In this document: in pieces, positions 35,187 through 42,411 of the stretch
Numbering within the stretch: the stretch's first letter is position 1
Layout: each line of letters begins with the position of its first letter
NCBI GenBank assembly: GCA_036504975.1
Contig: DASXUF010000004.1
Location: 1-48,908 of the forward strand
Direction: 5' to 3'
Length of the DNA: 48,908 nt
Source of the DNA: Candidatus Binatia bacterium
GTDB taxonomy: Bacteria; Desulfobacterota; Binatia; UBA9968
Notes under the pieces: generated by a model
The model's database searches: none
The model's input: the letters and a program-made list of their open reading frames with translations, nothing else
Told to the model about the DNA's origin: nothing
Translations under genes and position numbers: made by a program

Positions 35187-35773
35187 GGTGTCGGCCCCTT
35201 GCCTGAATCGAACACCCGCGTCTGCATTGGAGCCCCATCGGACAACTCGACGGTCGATTCAATCGCGATCATCCGGACGACATAGGCCATCGAGGTTTGA
35301 ACTTTCGGTTTAAGTTTGTCCCAGACGGCCGTCCAATCTTGCAAAGAGAGTGGTTCACAAATCAACTCAACGGTTTCGTTCGGATGAAAGGTCTCAGTCT
35401 CTGGCATTTTATAGTTCAACAACCCAGCCGGCAGGATCGGCATGTCTTCCAATGCCCGGATGCTCCAGCCAAGCAACCGTTGCTGTTCTTCAGGGTCTTT
35501 TGCCCAGGCAGTGAGCAGATAGTGGAGGTCCACCGGGAGTGAAGGACGATAGCGGCGACCATCCGGTCCGAGCCGCGGCGGCATGTTGCGCACGGATCCA
35601 TTGACAGCCACCCGGTAAAGGTACAGCGAGATGCCTTCTTCCATCGGCTTTTCGAAATCGGCGTTCTGATAAAGCTGAAAATCCGCTTTCGGGAATTCGG
35701 ACCGCGGACAAGCGTCTCTCAACAATCCCAATAGGGCTTGACTAGTCGCGGCAATCGCGCGGTGAGTGGCCAA
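35183..35773 (-). CDS. DUF4255 tube-terminator/cap protein (Pvc16/Afp16-like)
   Basis: 196 residues matching the DUF4255 (Pvc16 N-terminal) family: AIAATSQALLGLLRDACP, GISLYLYRVAVNGSVRNMPP, YRPSLPVDLHYLLTAWAKD, EEQQRLLGWSIRALEDMPIL and TVELICEPLSLQDWTAVWDK. In Afp and PVC this protein caps the tube and sheath at the distal end and fixes particle length. Here it is the first structural gene, whereas it is the last in pvc loci. An inverted repeat lies 42 bases upstream of its start. Confidence 0.88.
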   Translation of the reverse strand: MATHRAIAATSQALLGLLRDACPRSEFPKADFQLYQNADFEKPMEEGISLYLYRVAVNGSVRNMPPRLGPDGRRYRPSLPVDLHYLLTAWAKDPEEQQRLLGWSIRALEDMPILPAGLLNYKMPETETFHPNETVELICEPLSLQDWTAVWDKLKPKVQTSMAYVVRMIAIESTVELSDGAPMQTRVFDSGKGPTP

Positions 35774-35814
35774 GAACGGCGTCTCCTCTCTGCGCTCAGT
35801 TATCGTTTCTGACG

Positions 35815-35841
35815 GCTCCGAGGGTGTGTTCCTCTCGGAGC
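35815..35841. repeat. 8-bp inverted repeat upstream of the DUF4255 gene
   Basis: GCTCCGAG at 35815-35822 and CTCGGAGC at 35834-35841 are perfect inverted copies with an 11-base spacer. It lies in the 149-base gap between the winged-helix gene and the first structural gene, the largest gap in the cluster. It could be an operator, for example for the small winged-helix protein, or an RNA hairpin that adjusts expression within the operon. There is no T-run, so it is not a classical terminator. Confidence 0.45.
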
Positions 35842-35922
35842 GATAAAACTTCTTTCGCCTGCCGCCGGGATAGGCGCCAGGATCGGTCCGCTCCTAGGAG
35901 CCTTGGTTTCGCTTCGATGCTT

Positions 35923-36207
35923 CTAATCCGACTGCTGCAAAAAATTCCTGATCTCTGCCAAATGATTTTTGTTCAAACCGTAGAAAGTCTCGGAGGATCC
36001 GGTCTTTCTCTCCGTCAACCAGCCCTTTGCAGATACTAAAACATCCAGGACTTCCTGAACTTCCCTTTTTCCTCTATTCACCCCGCTTGGGAGCCAGAAC
36101 TCGAGAATCCCGTCAACCGTGTCTTTCGCGTCAGGATGATCGACGAGGTAGCGTAAAACCTCCTCGATCAACTTCTGATACCCGCCAGATGACGGTTGAT
36201 CGTCCAA
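35923..36207 (-). CDS. small winged-helix-like protein, possible regulator of the cluster
   Basis: 94 residues from a TTG at 36207; no ATG is available in frame near it. The pattern of helices and a final beta hairpin (YQKLIEEVLRYLVDHPDAK, VDGILEFWLPSG, REVQEVLDVLVSAKGWLTER, ETFYGLNKNHLAEIRNFLQ) is that of a winged helix-turn-helix protein. It is the first gene after a candidate sigma-54 promoter. It may bind DNA as a local regulator, or be a particle-related adaptor; the sequence alone cannot decide. The low-AT codon content matches the neighbours. Confidence 0.6.
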   Translation of the reverse strand: MDDQPSSGGYQKLIEEVLRYLVDHPDAKDTVDGILEFWLPSGVNRGKREVQEVLDVLVSAKGWLTERKTGSSETFYGLNKNHLAEIRNFLQQSD

Positions 36208-36242
36208 GAACGAAACCTTCTTTCATTTAAGGCTCGACGCAA

Positions 36243-36258
36243 TGCAAAGAAGAGACCA
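36243..36258 (-). promoter_or_regulatory. candidate sigma-54 (-24/-12) promoter of the eCIS operon
   Basis: On the minus strand the sequence reads TTGG, ten bases, then GCA: GG and GC are exactly ten bases apart, as the sigma-54 element demands, and the -12 half is TTTGCA, with TTGCA of the consensus intact. The -24 half keeps TTGG but its next bases (TCTC) differ from CACG. The predicted transcription start is about 25 bases before the winged-helix gene start. A sigma-54 activator gene lies immediately upstream. Confidence 0.45.
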
Positions 36259-36320
36259 AGAGGTCCGGCTGAAAAATCATCCTGATTTTACAACCGTGCT
36301 TGGCGCGACGCCGTTGGCAG

Positions 36321-36338
36321 TGCGGCTTCGACGCCGCA
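36321..36338. promoter_or_regulatory. dyad 1, candidate activator-binding site
   Basis: TGCGGC and GCCGCA are perfect inverted copies separated by TTCGAC. The dyad is about 65 bases upstream of the -24 element, a distance where sigma-54 activators often bind. It might instead be a simple RNA hairpin downstream of the activator gene. Confidence 0.3.
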
Positions 36339-36372
36339 TGCCGCCGTCACCGGTTCTGCGATAGGCGCTAAA

Positions 36373-36386
36373 AATGTATATACATT
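36373..36386. promoter_or_regulatory. dyad 2, 14-bp perfect palindrome
   Basis: AATGTATATACATT is a perfect AT-rich palindrome in otherwise GC-rich surroundings, about 115 bases upstream of the -24 element. Its symmetry suits binding of a dimeric regulator. Confidence 0.4.
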
Positions 36387-36415
36387 CATAGTGCGGCAAT
36401 CGTGCTGCAGGAGTG

Positions 36416-36434
36416 CGGCGCGGCTGCCGCGCCG
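36416..36434. repeat. dyad 3, GC-rich hairpin after the activator gene
   Basis: CGGCGCGG, a three-base loop CTG, then CCGCGCCG form a very stable hairpin 34 bases after the stop of the sigma-54 activator gene. No T-run follows on the minus strand, so termination would not be of the classical intrinsic type; a protective 3' hairpin or a REP-like element is possible. Confidence 0.4.
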
Positions 36435-36468
36435 GAGCCGGATCGGAAAAGATAAAGGAAAAAAGAGA

Positions 36469-37458
36469 CTAAATTTGAAAGGAGTGTCGCTCGAGGCCGT
36501 ATTTACGCACCAGCCGCTGGAACGATCGGCGCTCTTTACCGGCGGCCTTGGCCGCCTGAGTGATGTTCCCCCGGCAGGTGGTCAAGAGATTCGATAGGTA
36601 GCTGCGCTCGAATTCCGCCACGGCTTTTGTCTTTGCCTCGCGGAGCGAGCCCTGCTCCGGTATCTCCACGGCGAGGGAAGTCGGCAGATCGAAATCCTCC
36701 CACCGAAGCGTTCCGGAAGTATTCAAGGTCATGGCTCTTTGAACCGCGCATTCCAACTCCCTGACGTTTCCCGGCCAGGAATAAGCCATCAGCGCGCGCA
36801 AAACTTCGGCGGAGAGTTCCGAAGCGGGCCGGCCATTTTGATTGGCGTATCGAGCGATAAAGTATGACGTGAGGCAAGGAATATCGCCGATCCGTTCCCG
36901 CAGAGACGGTATGGAAAGCGACAGCGTGTTCAGACGGTAATAGAGATCCTGCCGTAGGAATTTGAGTTCCATGCGTTGCCTCAGATCCGCATTGGTGGCG
37001 GCGACGACTCGAACGTCGGCGACGGTGCTTTTAGAGCAGCCGAGCGGCCGATATTCCCAGCTTTGCAGAAAGCGGAGCAGCTTGACTTGAGCGGACAAGC
37101 TCAGCGTATCGATTTCATCCAGAAGAAGGGTCCCTCCTTCCGCTTCGGCAATCAGCCCCTTTTCAGCCGAAGATGCGTCGGTAAACGCCCCCTTTTCATG
37201 TCCAAAAAGCTCGTTTTCAAACAGATGATCCGGCAGAGCGCCGCAATTGACCGGAATGAACGGCTTGTCCTTTCGCGGACCCTGGTAGTGAATGGCTCGC
37301 GCAAATAGCTCCTTGCCCGTTCCGGTTTCGCCGGAGATCAACACGGTGGCATCGGAGCGGGCCAGCAGCGCGGTCTTCTCAACCGCCCGCCGGAAAATTT
37401 CACTTTCGCCGACTAATGCCTCGATCAGAGGTTTGTCCTTCAAGGAGACGGTGGCCAT
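36469..37458 (-). CDS. sigma-54-dependent transcriptional activator (AAA+ and Fis-type HTH, no receiver domain)
   Basis: 329 residues from ATG 37458. A longer frame to 37617 exists, but a sigma-70 type promoter lies inside it and its extra residues look non-coding. The AAA+ domain has Walker A GETGTGKE (43-50), a GAFTDA loop at 90-95 (GAFTGA in most members; the second Gly is Asp here), and Walker B LLLDEID (111-117). The C-terminus has a Fis-type helix-turn-helix (297-329, GNITQAAKAAGKERRSFQRL). There is no receiver, GAF or PAS domain, so activity must be controlled by expression or by another protein, as with PspF. It directly precedes the candidate sigma-54 promoter of the eCIS run on the same strand. 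Confidence 0.85.
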   Translation of the reverse strand: MATVSLKDKPLIEALVGESEIFRRAVEKTALLARSDATVLISGETGTGKELFARAIHYQGPRKDKPFIPVNCGALPDHLFENELFGHEKGAFTDASSAEKGLIAEAEGGTLLLDEIDTLSLSAQVKLLRFLQSWEYRPLGCSKSTVADVRVVAATNADLRQRMELKFLRQDLYYRLNTLSLSIPSLRERIGDIPCLTSYFIARYANQNGRPASELSAEVLRALMAYSWPGNVRELECAVQRAMTLNTSGTLRWEDFDLPTSLAVEIPEQGSLREAKTKAVAEFERSYLSNLLTTCRGNITQAAKAAGKERRSFQRLVRKYGLERHSFQI

Positions 37459-37499
37459 TTTGAAATCCCGGAGCGGATTGATCGCGGAGCAAACCCGGC

Positions 37500-37527
37500 A
37501 ATATCGCATCCATGCCGGGCTTGTCAA
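37500..37527 (-). promoter_or_regulatory. candidate sigma-70 promoter of the activator gene
   Basis: On the minus strand a perfect -35 TTGACA (37522-37527) is followed after 16 bases by GATATT (37500-37505), which matches four of six bases of the -10 consensus. Transcription would begin near 37495, leaving a leader of about 40 bases before ATG 37458. The element lies inside the longer reading frame, which argues for the shorter protein start. Confidence 0.45.
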
Positions 37528-37677
37528 GATATTTTTCTTATAAGGCGCATAGAATGTGCTCCGGATAATTTCGAACTGTAGGTTTTTTTGAACACCACCA
37601 GCGAAAAAATCATTCACGCGGCTAGCAACGGCCGTCCTCGGAAATTTCGCACAGCGATAGGGAAAGATAAACGCCGC

Positions 37678-38700
37678 TCAACGGCGCTTTCGCGGCGCCG
37701 ATTTGGGACGCGACAGTTCTCTCACCTTCTCGACGAGCTTGGGCAGGTTGGTCAGCTCCGCGTAAGTTTTCTTGAACTCCGACAAGGGCCGCGCCGGCGT
37801 TCCCCACATGGTGAGGCCCCGGCGCACCTTCTTGCCCGTGGGAATTCCCGCCTGCGCGCCGATCACCGCCCGGTCTTCGATGCGAACGCCGTTGCCGACT
37901 CCGACCTGGCCCCCCATCACCACATAGTCGCCGATCTCGACGCTTCCCGCGATGCCGGTTTGCGCCGCGATCACGCAATGGCGGCCGACGCGCACGTTGT
38001 GCGCGATCTGAACCAGGTTGTCGATCTTGCTGCCCTGGCCGATGACGGTATTGCCCAGCGCGCCGCGGTCGATCGTGGTGTTGCTGCCGATCTCGACGTC
38101 GTCCTCGATGATCACCTGTCCGAGCTGTGGGAACTTGTGATGCCGGCCGTCGGCAAAAACGTAGCCAAATCCGTCCGAGCCGATGACAGCGCCGCTGTGA
38201 ATCGCCACTCGATCGCCGATCTGCGCGGAAAAGACGGAGACGCGAGGACGTAGAATGCAGTCGGCGCCGATTACGACGCCGCGGCCGAGAAAAACTCCCG
38301 CGCCGATCGATGTTCCCGCTCCCACCGCGACTTCATCTTCGATCACCGCGTGCGCGCCCACCGCCACGCCGCGCGCCAGACGCGCGCTGGAAGAAACAAC
38401 GCCCGTGGGGTGAATGCCCGGAGTCGTCGGAGGCTTCGGCAGCAGCGCGGCTGCGGCGTGAATCAAGGCGAGCTTGGGATGCTTCACCGCGATCGTCGTG
38501 CGGCCGGATACCGCGTTTCCTTCCGCCACGAGAATGCAACCCGCAGCAGAGCGGCCGGCACGGACAAGCGCGCGGTCGCCTTCGGCAAAGGTCAAGTCGC
38601 CTGCTGCCGCGTTTTCCAGTCCCGCCACGCCGAGGATTTCTCTCGTCCCGTCTCCCTTTAATTTTCCACCGAGCAAACGCGCGATCTCTTCCACCTTCAT
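37678..38700 (-). CDS. lpxD: UDP-3-O-acylglucosamine N-acyltransferase
   Basis: 340 residues, ATG 38700 with GGAG upstream. LpxD transfers a hydroxyacyl chain from acyl carrier protein to UDP-3-O-acylglucosamine, the third step of lipid A synthesis in the cytoplasm. The N-terminal uridine-binding domain (residues 1-100, [18 protein letters not shown]) precedes a left-handed beta-helix of hexapeptide repeats ([20 protein letters not shown] and so on). The catalytic-site region IAHNVRVG and the substrate loop [21 protein letters not shown] are intact. The C-terminal helices end in a basic tail. Length is normal. It stands alone, without lpxA, lpxB or fabZ, and shows that the host makes LPS. Confidence 0.95.
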   Translation of the reverse strand: MKVEEIARLLGGKLKGDGTREILGVAGLENAAAGDLTFAEGDRALVRAGRSAAGCILVAEGNAVSGRTTIAVKHPKLALIHAAAALLPKPPTTPGIHPTGVVSSSARLARGVAVGAHAVIEDEVAVGAGTSIGAGVFLGRGVVIGADCILRPRVSVFSAQIGDRVAIHSGAVIGSDGFGYVFADGRHHKFPQLGQVIIEDDVEIGSNTTIDRGALGNTVIGQGSKIDNLVQIAHNVRVGRHCVIAAQTGIAGSVEIGDYVVMGGQVGVGNGVRIEDRAVIGAQAGIPTGKKVRRGLTMWGTPARPLSEFKKTYAELTNLPKLVEKVRELSRPKSAPRKRR

Positions 38701-39104
38701 CTCGTTCTCCTGTTTTTATCGTTCGGAGCAGTCCGACTTTATCGCAGTTCATTCCGTCGAACAAACCGGCCTACAATGAATAACCCCGCAACAAGCTGCG
38801 GAGTATCGAGAGGCCCTCGGATGACTTTTCTCCAAGTTGTCACCCCCGAATGTTTTAATCGTGGTTCGACTGTGCTCACCACGACCCTGAGCCACGTCGA
38901 ATGGGTCGGGGGTCCAGTCCGAAATTCGCCTGGATTTCCGCCGAAGGACGGATCCATCCGAAGCCCTGTGGCGGACCCGCTAAAAGCATGCGGGAATGAC
39001 GGACTCTGGCAGTGCGGGGAATTGTGCCCAAAGAGATTAAAATATGAAAACGCAAGGCTGTTAAAGCGGAAGAACAAGAAGAGACGGCGAAGGTTCAATT
39101 TAAT
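38701..39104. other. non-coding, repeat-bearing intergenic region
   Basis: Short open frames exist on both strands but have no ribosome-binding sites or protein character. The region holds a small hairpin (CCGCA, six bases, TGCGG at about 38785-38800) and the palindromic repeat annotated separately. The first 60 bases contain the lpxD ribosome-binding site and should carry its promoter, but no clear -35/-10 pair is visible. Confidence 0.5.
38865..38901. repeat. REP-like palindromic element
   Basis: TTCGAC-tgt-GCTCA, nine bases, then TGAGC-cac-GTCGAA: the arms are inverted copies except for a three-base internal loop. This TTCGAC/GCTCA arrangement resembles dispersed REP-type palindromes that I recall in many uncultured and deltaproteobacterial genomes. 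It is probably mobile or was so, and has no coding content. Confidence 0.5.
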
Positions 39105-39229
39105 TGGTAATGGTTCAATTTGATTCAACAACATTTCTATGTAGGGGCAGGCCCCTGTGCCTGCCCTTCTTTTTCGGGCGACCACGGGGGGTCGCCCCTA
39201 CAAAATTTTATCAAACTGAACCACTACCA
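39105..39229. mobile_element. MITE-like nested inverted-repeat element
   Basis: The outer arms TGGTAATGGTTCAATTTGAT (39105-39124) and the complement of ATCAAACTGAACCACTACCA (39210-39229) match at 18 of 20 positions. Inside, TGTAGGGGC (39140-39148) and GCCCCTACA (39194-39202) are perfect inverted copies, and the centre holds GGCAGGCCCC and GGGGGGTCGCC type runs. The 125-base unit has no ORF. It abuts the stop codon of the cupin gene, whose last codons it may have replaced. Non-autonomous transposon or a long dispersed hairpin are the two options. Confidence 0.55.
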
Positions 39230-39230
39230 T

Positions 39231-40295
39231 TTAATTGGATCGCTTGACGGGGGGCATCCGCAACGGAACCCCTTCTTTAGCCAGCTCGGCCTCGTACATC
39301 GCGCGAATCTCCGGCGGTTCGTTCTCGTGCTCGAGCATGCTGCCGCCGTCGCGCTCGCTCACCGACGGCAGCCAGGGAACGCCAACGCCGCGGAGACCGC
39401 GGCGGAGCGCAAGGTGGCGCGCCGCTTCGCGGCTCGTGGTGAAGTGGTGGTGATACCAGCCCTCGGGCGGTACGAGCAGACTCCCCTTCTTCCAATCGAT
39501 GCGAACGAATTTCCCTCCCGGCGGCCACATCAAGCTGTACCCCTTGCCGCCGAGGACGATCACCTGCGCTCCCGAGTGGTGGCGGTGCGCCTTTTTATAA
39601 GTCCCCGATTTGATCGCCATGATGTGGCCGACCATGGAGTTGCCCGAGAGATGAATGCCGAGACGGCTGAAGCCGACGCCGCGCTCGGGATGATCGTTCA
39701 GCGGCACGGCGTAAACGTCCGGGATGAAGTTCACCGCCTTGTCTTCGAGGTCGCTCGGCTTGAACTCGCTGCTGAAGAAATCGCGCTGGCCGCTGAAGCG
39801 GTTGGTAAAATCGAACGGCGCGTCGAAGACGAAGTCCGCGGACTTGAAAACGTTGAAGATCAGCGGCGCGTTGTTCACCGCGACAAAGCGCACCGGCTCT
39901 GACGACGACCCGTTGAAGTGCTGGTGCCGCGCGTTCAGCGGCGGCGAGAAGAGGCTCCCGGCCTGCCATTCGAGCGTGACCGCCTGCTGGGTCTCGTCGC
40001 TCCAGAACTGCGTCGCGCCGCGTCCCTCCAGAATGAGAACTTGCTCTTCGTAAAGGTGCCGCATCGGCCGCAAATTCTTCCCCGGCGGAATCTCCGCGAC
40101 CATGGCGCCGACAAATCCTTGCGACCCTTCGAGGTGGCAGTAGGAGGCCGGCCCGCCGAGACGCTCCCAATTCGACAGCGGCAGCGCGCGCAAATCTTCG
40201 ACGCCGTAGCCTGTCGCTACCGGCAGTCCCTCGCCGTCGCACCACTCCAGAAACGGCGATTTTTTTAGCGCTCTTTGTTTCGACAAATCTTCCAT
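39231..40295 (-). CDS. double-cupin domain protein
   Basis: 354 residues from ATG 40295 with a strong GGAGG ribosome-binding site; a longer frame to 40367 is less likely. Two cupin barrels are visible. The first (about 85-165) has MRHLYEEQVLILEGRGATQF and ARHQHFNG. The second (about 225-310) has KKAHRHHSGAQVIVLGGKGY, with a His-rich metal site, and GWYHHHFTTS. The arrangement recalls gentisate-dioxygenase-type bicupins, but the substrate cannot be told; a metal-dependent dioxygenase or a sugar/acid-binding protein is possible. The C-terminal helix is charged. It stands alone between the MITE-like element and a repeat-rich gap. Confidence 0.7.
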   Translation of the reverse strand: MEDLSKQRALKKSPFLEWCDGEGLPVATGYGVEDLRALPLSNWERLGGPASYCHLEGSQGFVGAMVAEIPPGKNLRPMRHLYEEQVLILEGRGATQFWSDETQQAVTLEWQAGSLFSPPLNARHQHFNGSSSEPVRFVAVNNAPLIFNVFKSADFVFDAPFDFTNRFSGQRDFFSSEFKPSDLEDKAVNFIPDVYAVPLNDHPERGVGFSRLGIHLSGNSMVGHIMAIKSGTYKKAHRHHSGAQVIVLGGKGYSLMWPPGGKFVRIDWKKGSLLVPPEGWYHHHFTTSREAARHLALRRGLRGVGVPWLPSVSERDGGSMLEHENEPPEIRAMYEAELAKEGVPLRMPPVKRSN

Positions 40296-40572
40296 GTCAC
40301 CTCCTAGCAAAATGCACTGTCTCGGACTACACGCGTCTTCATGAAGAAATAGTAAGTTCACCAACAAATCGCAACCATGGTTGAGGGCCAGGCTGCTTAC
40401 AAAGCCTCAGAGACGAGGCGCGCGAAGGTCCGCGAGCGGAGGCGTACTTACTTCAGTACGTTGACGCCATAGCCCGCCACTGGCGGGCGTTAGACTAACC
40501 AGACCGAGCACAACAATTTTCAACGGCCGCCGGTCGGCGGCCTATGGGAGATGGACCTTTGTGGCCGGCCTG
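40296..40572. other. intergenic region with several short hairpins
   Basis: No gene is seen. CGTACT-TACTTC-AGTACG lies at about 40443-40460, and two further palindromes are annotated separately at 40472-40499. Together they look like a composite dispersed repeat or a bidirectional terminator zone between the cupin and membrane-protein genes. Confidence 0.4.
40472..40499. repeat. tandem palindromes (GC hairpin plus GTTAGACTAAC)
   Basis: GCCCGCC-ACT-GGCGGGC (40472-40488) is a seven-base-pair hairpin with a three-base loop. It is followed at once by GTTAG-A-CTAAC (40489-40499), a perfect palindrome. No T-run follows, so a classical terminator is not supported; a REP-like repeat is more likely. 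Confidence 0.45.
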
Positions 40573-40851
40573 CTAGCGTTCTTCGTAGAAGAAGGAGACA
40601 AGGGTAAACGTGAGCAGCACAAGACCAAAACCGATGTAGATGCTCTCGGCGGTGGTATCGGTATAAGCCACGTTCAGGAGGTCGCGGGAGAATTGATAGT
40701 ACCCCCAGTAAAAGACAAATAAATAGGTGGTGAGAAGACAGCACTTCGTTTTGCGCCAGATGATCGCGAGACTCGTTAATCCGATGAAAAGCGCCATCTG
40801 CCACGCGGGAATGGGAAGATTAACTGTCCCCAGGTTGAGTAGAGCTTCCAT
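40573..40851 (-). CDS. small membrane protein of unknown function
   Basis: 92 residues from ATG 40851, which has GAGG seven bases upstream; an upstream frame to 40905 is less likely. Three hydrophobic helices are seen: WQMALFIGLTSLAIIW, LLTTYLFVFYWGYYQF and IYIGFGLVLLTFTLVSFFY. The Lys/Cys pair RKTKCC sits between helices 1 and 2 and so on the cytoplasmic side if positive-inside holds. I recognise no family. It is isolated by repeat-rich DNA on the downstream side and a 125-base gap from the other neighbour. Confidence 0.55.
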   Translation of the reverse strand: MEALLNLGTVNLPIPAWQMALFIGLTSLAIIWRKTKCCLLTTYLFVFYWGYYQFSRDLLNVAYTDTTAESIYIGFGLVLLTFTLVSFFYEER

Positions 40852-40998
40852 AATGCACCTCGGAATCAGTTGGGAGAATTTACCGATAGAGACAGCAAGT
40901 GACATGCCACGCGTGAATCCCCTTAAACGAAGATCGTGGAGAGCTACGGATTACCCGGCATAGCGAAAAACTGACAGGAAATTCCGGCCGCGCTGGAT

Positions 40999-42177
40999 CT
41001 AACTGGACGAACTCGAGTTACCGCTGTTCGGTTTTGGCCTGAGAAAATAATAAAAAAGTGACGAGGTTAGGCCCAACGAAGCTATGGAAGTAAGAGCTAA
41101 TCCGAGATCGGCGCCGAAGAAGCTGGCGGCCGCGCCCATCACCAACGAGCCGACCGAGCGCATCCCTTGATCCATCACGAACACGCTCATCACTCTGCCC
41201 AAGAGCGCGCGGGGCACCTCTACTTGAATGATGAGGCGGCTCACGGTGCGGAAAGCGATTTGTCCTCCGCCGACGAGAGCCAGAAGCATCGCCGACAGCC
41301 ATAAAGCGCGCGAGAAACAGAAGAGGATCAAAAAAAGGGGAGTGATAACGGTCGTCACCCAGAGCAAGGTTTCTTTCCGCCAGCGCTCGCCTGCGCTCCC
41401 CAAAAAAAACAAAGAGACGACGGCACCCAATCCCGGAGCCGCCATCAGAATTCCCAGCCCTTCGGGTCCGGCGTTCAGGATCTCCTTTGCGAATACCGGC
41501 AGAAAACGCTGGTAGGTGCCGACGAACACGCTCATTATATATGCCGCTGAGATGCTGCTCAGAATCACCGGCGCCTGCAGGATGTGCTGGAATCCCTCCT
41601 TCACTTCACGGAGCAAATTCCCTTCTCCCCGGACGCTTTTTTCCCGCGGCAGCTCGATGAAGAACATGGCCAGGCCGGCAAGGATCAAGATGGTCGAGTA
41701 AATGATGAAACAGGCGCCCACGCCGACCCAGACGATCAGCACGCCGCCCAGCGACGGGCCGACGATGCGCGCGAAATTAAACTCGATCGAGAAAAGCGCG
41801 ACCGCGCTCAGCAGCGCCTGATCCGGGACCAGCTCTCGTATGAGCGATTGCGAGGCGGAAGGGTTGACGCTTCGCACCACGGAGGTGACGAGCTGAAAAA
41901 CCAGGATGTGCCAGAACTCCAATAGACCGGCGAAATAGAGGGCAATCAAAACAAAGATGGGCAGCGCCGTGAAGAATTGGATCAGAATCAAAAGCCGCAA
42001 GCGGTTGTAGCGATCGACCAGCGCGCCGCCGATGGCGCTCAGGATCAGGCGCGGCGCCGCCTCGCAAACTCCGAGTATGCCGAGAGCCAGAGCCGAGCCG
42101 GTGATCTCATAGGCGATCCAGTAGAGAGCGACCTCCTCGATGAACTGTCCGGTCGAGGCGGCCAGATCGACCGACAA
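40999..42177 (-). CDS. MFS transporter, EntS/MFS_3-like exporter (start uncertain)
   Basis: At least 392 residues with twelve-helix MFS character: LALGILGVCEAAPRLILSAI, GGALVDRYNRLRLLI (the A-motif loop), FARIVGPSLGGVLIVWVGVG and LLGRVMSVFVMDQGMRS. This group exports small hydrophobic compounds or siderophores by proton exchange. The first possible start is a TTG at 42177, but the frame continues upstream to an in-frame TAA near 42295 and encodes VFRPLRYKNYAIF, the usual N-terminus of the family. AGGAGG lies near 42235, yet only ATC or CTG codons follow it. The true start is therefore probably non-AUG and upstream, or the 5' end has been altered. Confidence 0.8.
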   Translation of the reverse strand: MSVDLAASTGQFIEEVALYWIAYEITGSALALGILGVCEAAPRLILSAIGGALVDRYNRLRLLILIQFFTALPIFVLIALYFAGLLEFWHILVFQLVTSVVRSVNPSASQSLIRELVPDQALLSAVALFSIEFNFARIVGPSLGGVLIVWVGVGACFIIYSTILILAGLAMFFIELPREKSVRGEGNLLREVKEGFQHILQAPVILSSISAAYIMSVFVGTYQRFLPVFAKEILNAGPEGLGILMAAPGLGAVVSLFFLGSAGERWRKETLLWVTTVITPLFLILFCFSRALWLSAMLLALVGGGQIAFRTVSRLIIQVEVPRALLGRVMSVFVMDQGMRSVGSLVMGAAASFFGADLGLALTSIASLGLTSSLFYYFLRPKPNSGNSSSSS

Positions 42178-42411
42178 AAAAATCGCGTAGTTTTTGTAGC
42201 GCAGCGGGCGAAAGACGCGAAGCAGCGGGTTGATCCTCCTGAAGCGGTACTCGATGCAGAGGCTCTTTTTATAGCGTGCGATCGCGCTTCGTTACAACCG
42301 TTCCACGAGTCTTGAAAAATCCGCCTATGCGGGCTTGACACAAAATCGAAGGAGAGCATAGAAGTAACCGTTCGCGGCAGCTTCGAGTGCGTCAGTCAAA
42401 AGGAGGTCGAT

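Noticed and set aside
36416-36434. GC-rich hairpin as intrinsic terminator of the activator gene
   Set aside because: No T-run follows on the minus strand.
37459-37617. Longer N-terminus for the sigma-54 activator
   Set aside because: The extra 53 codons contain a TTGACA-N16-GATATT promoter and lack conserved features; ATG 37458 places the AAA+ domain as in PspF-type proteins.
38776-39123. 115-codon plus-strand frame before lpxD
   Set aside because: Runs through REP-like and MITE-like palindromes, no ribosome-binding site and no protein-like pattern.
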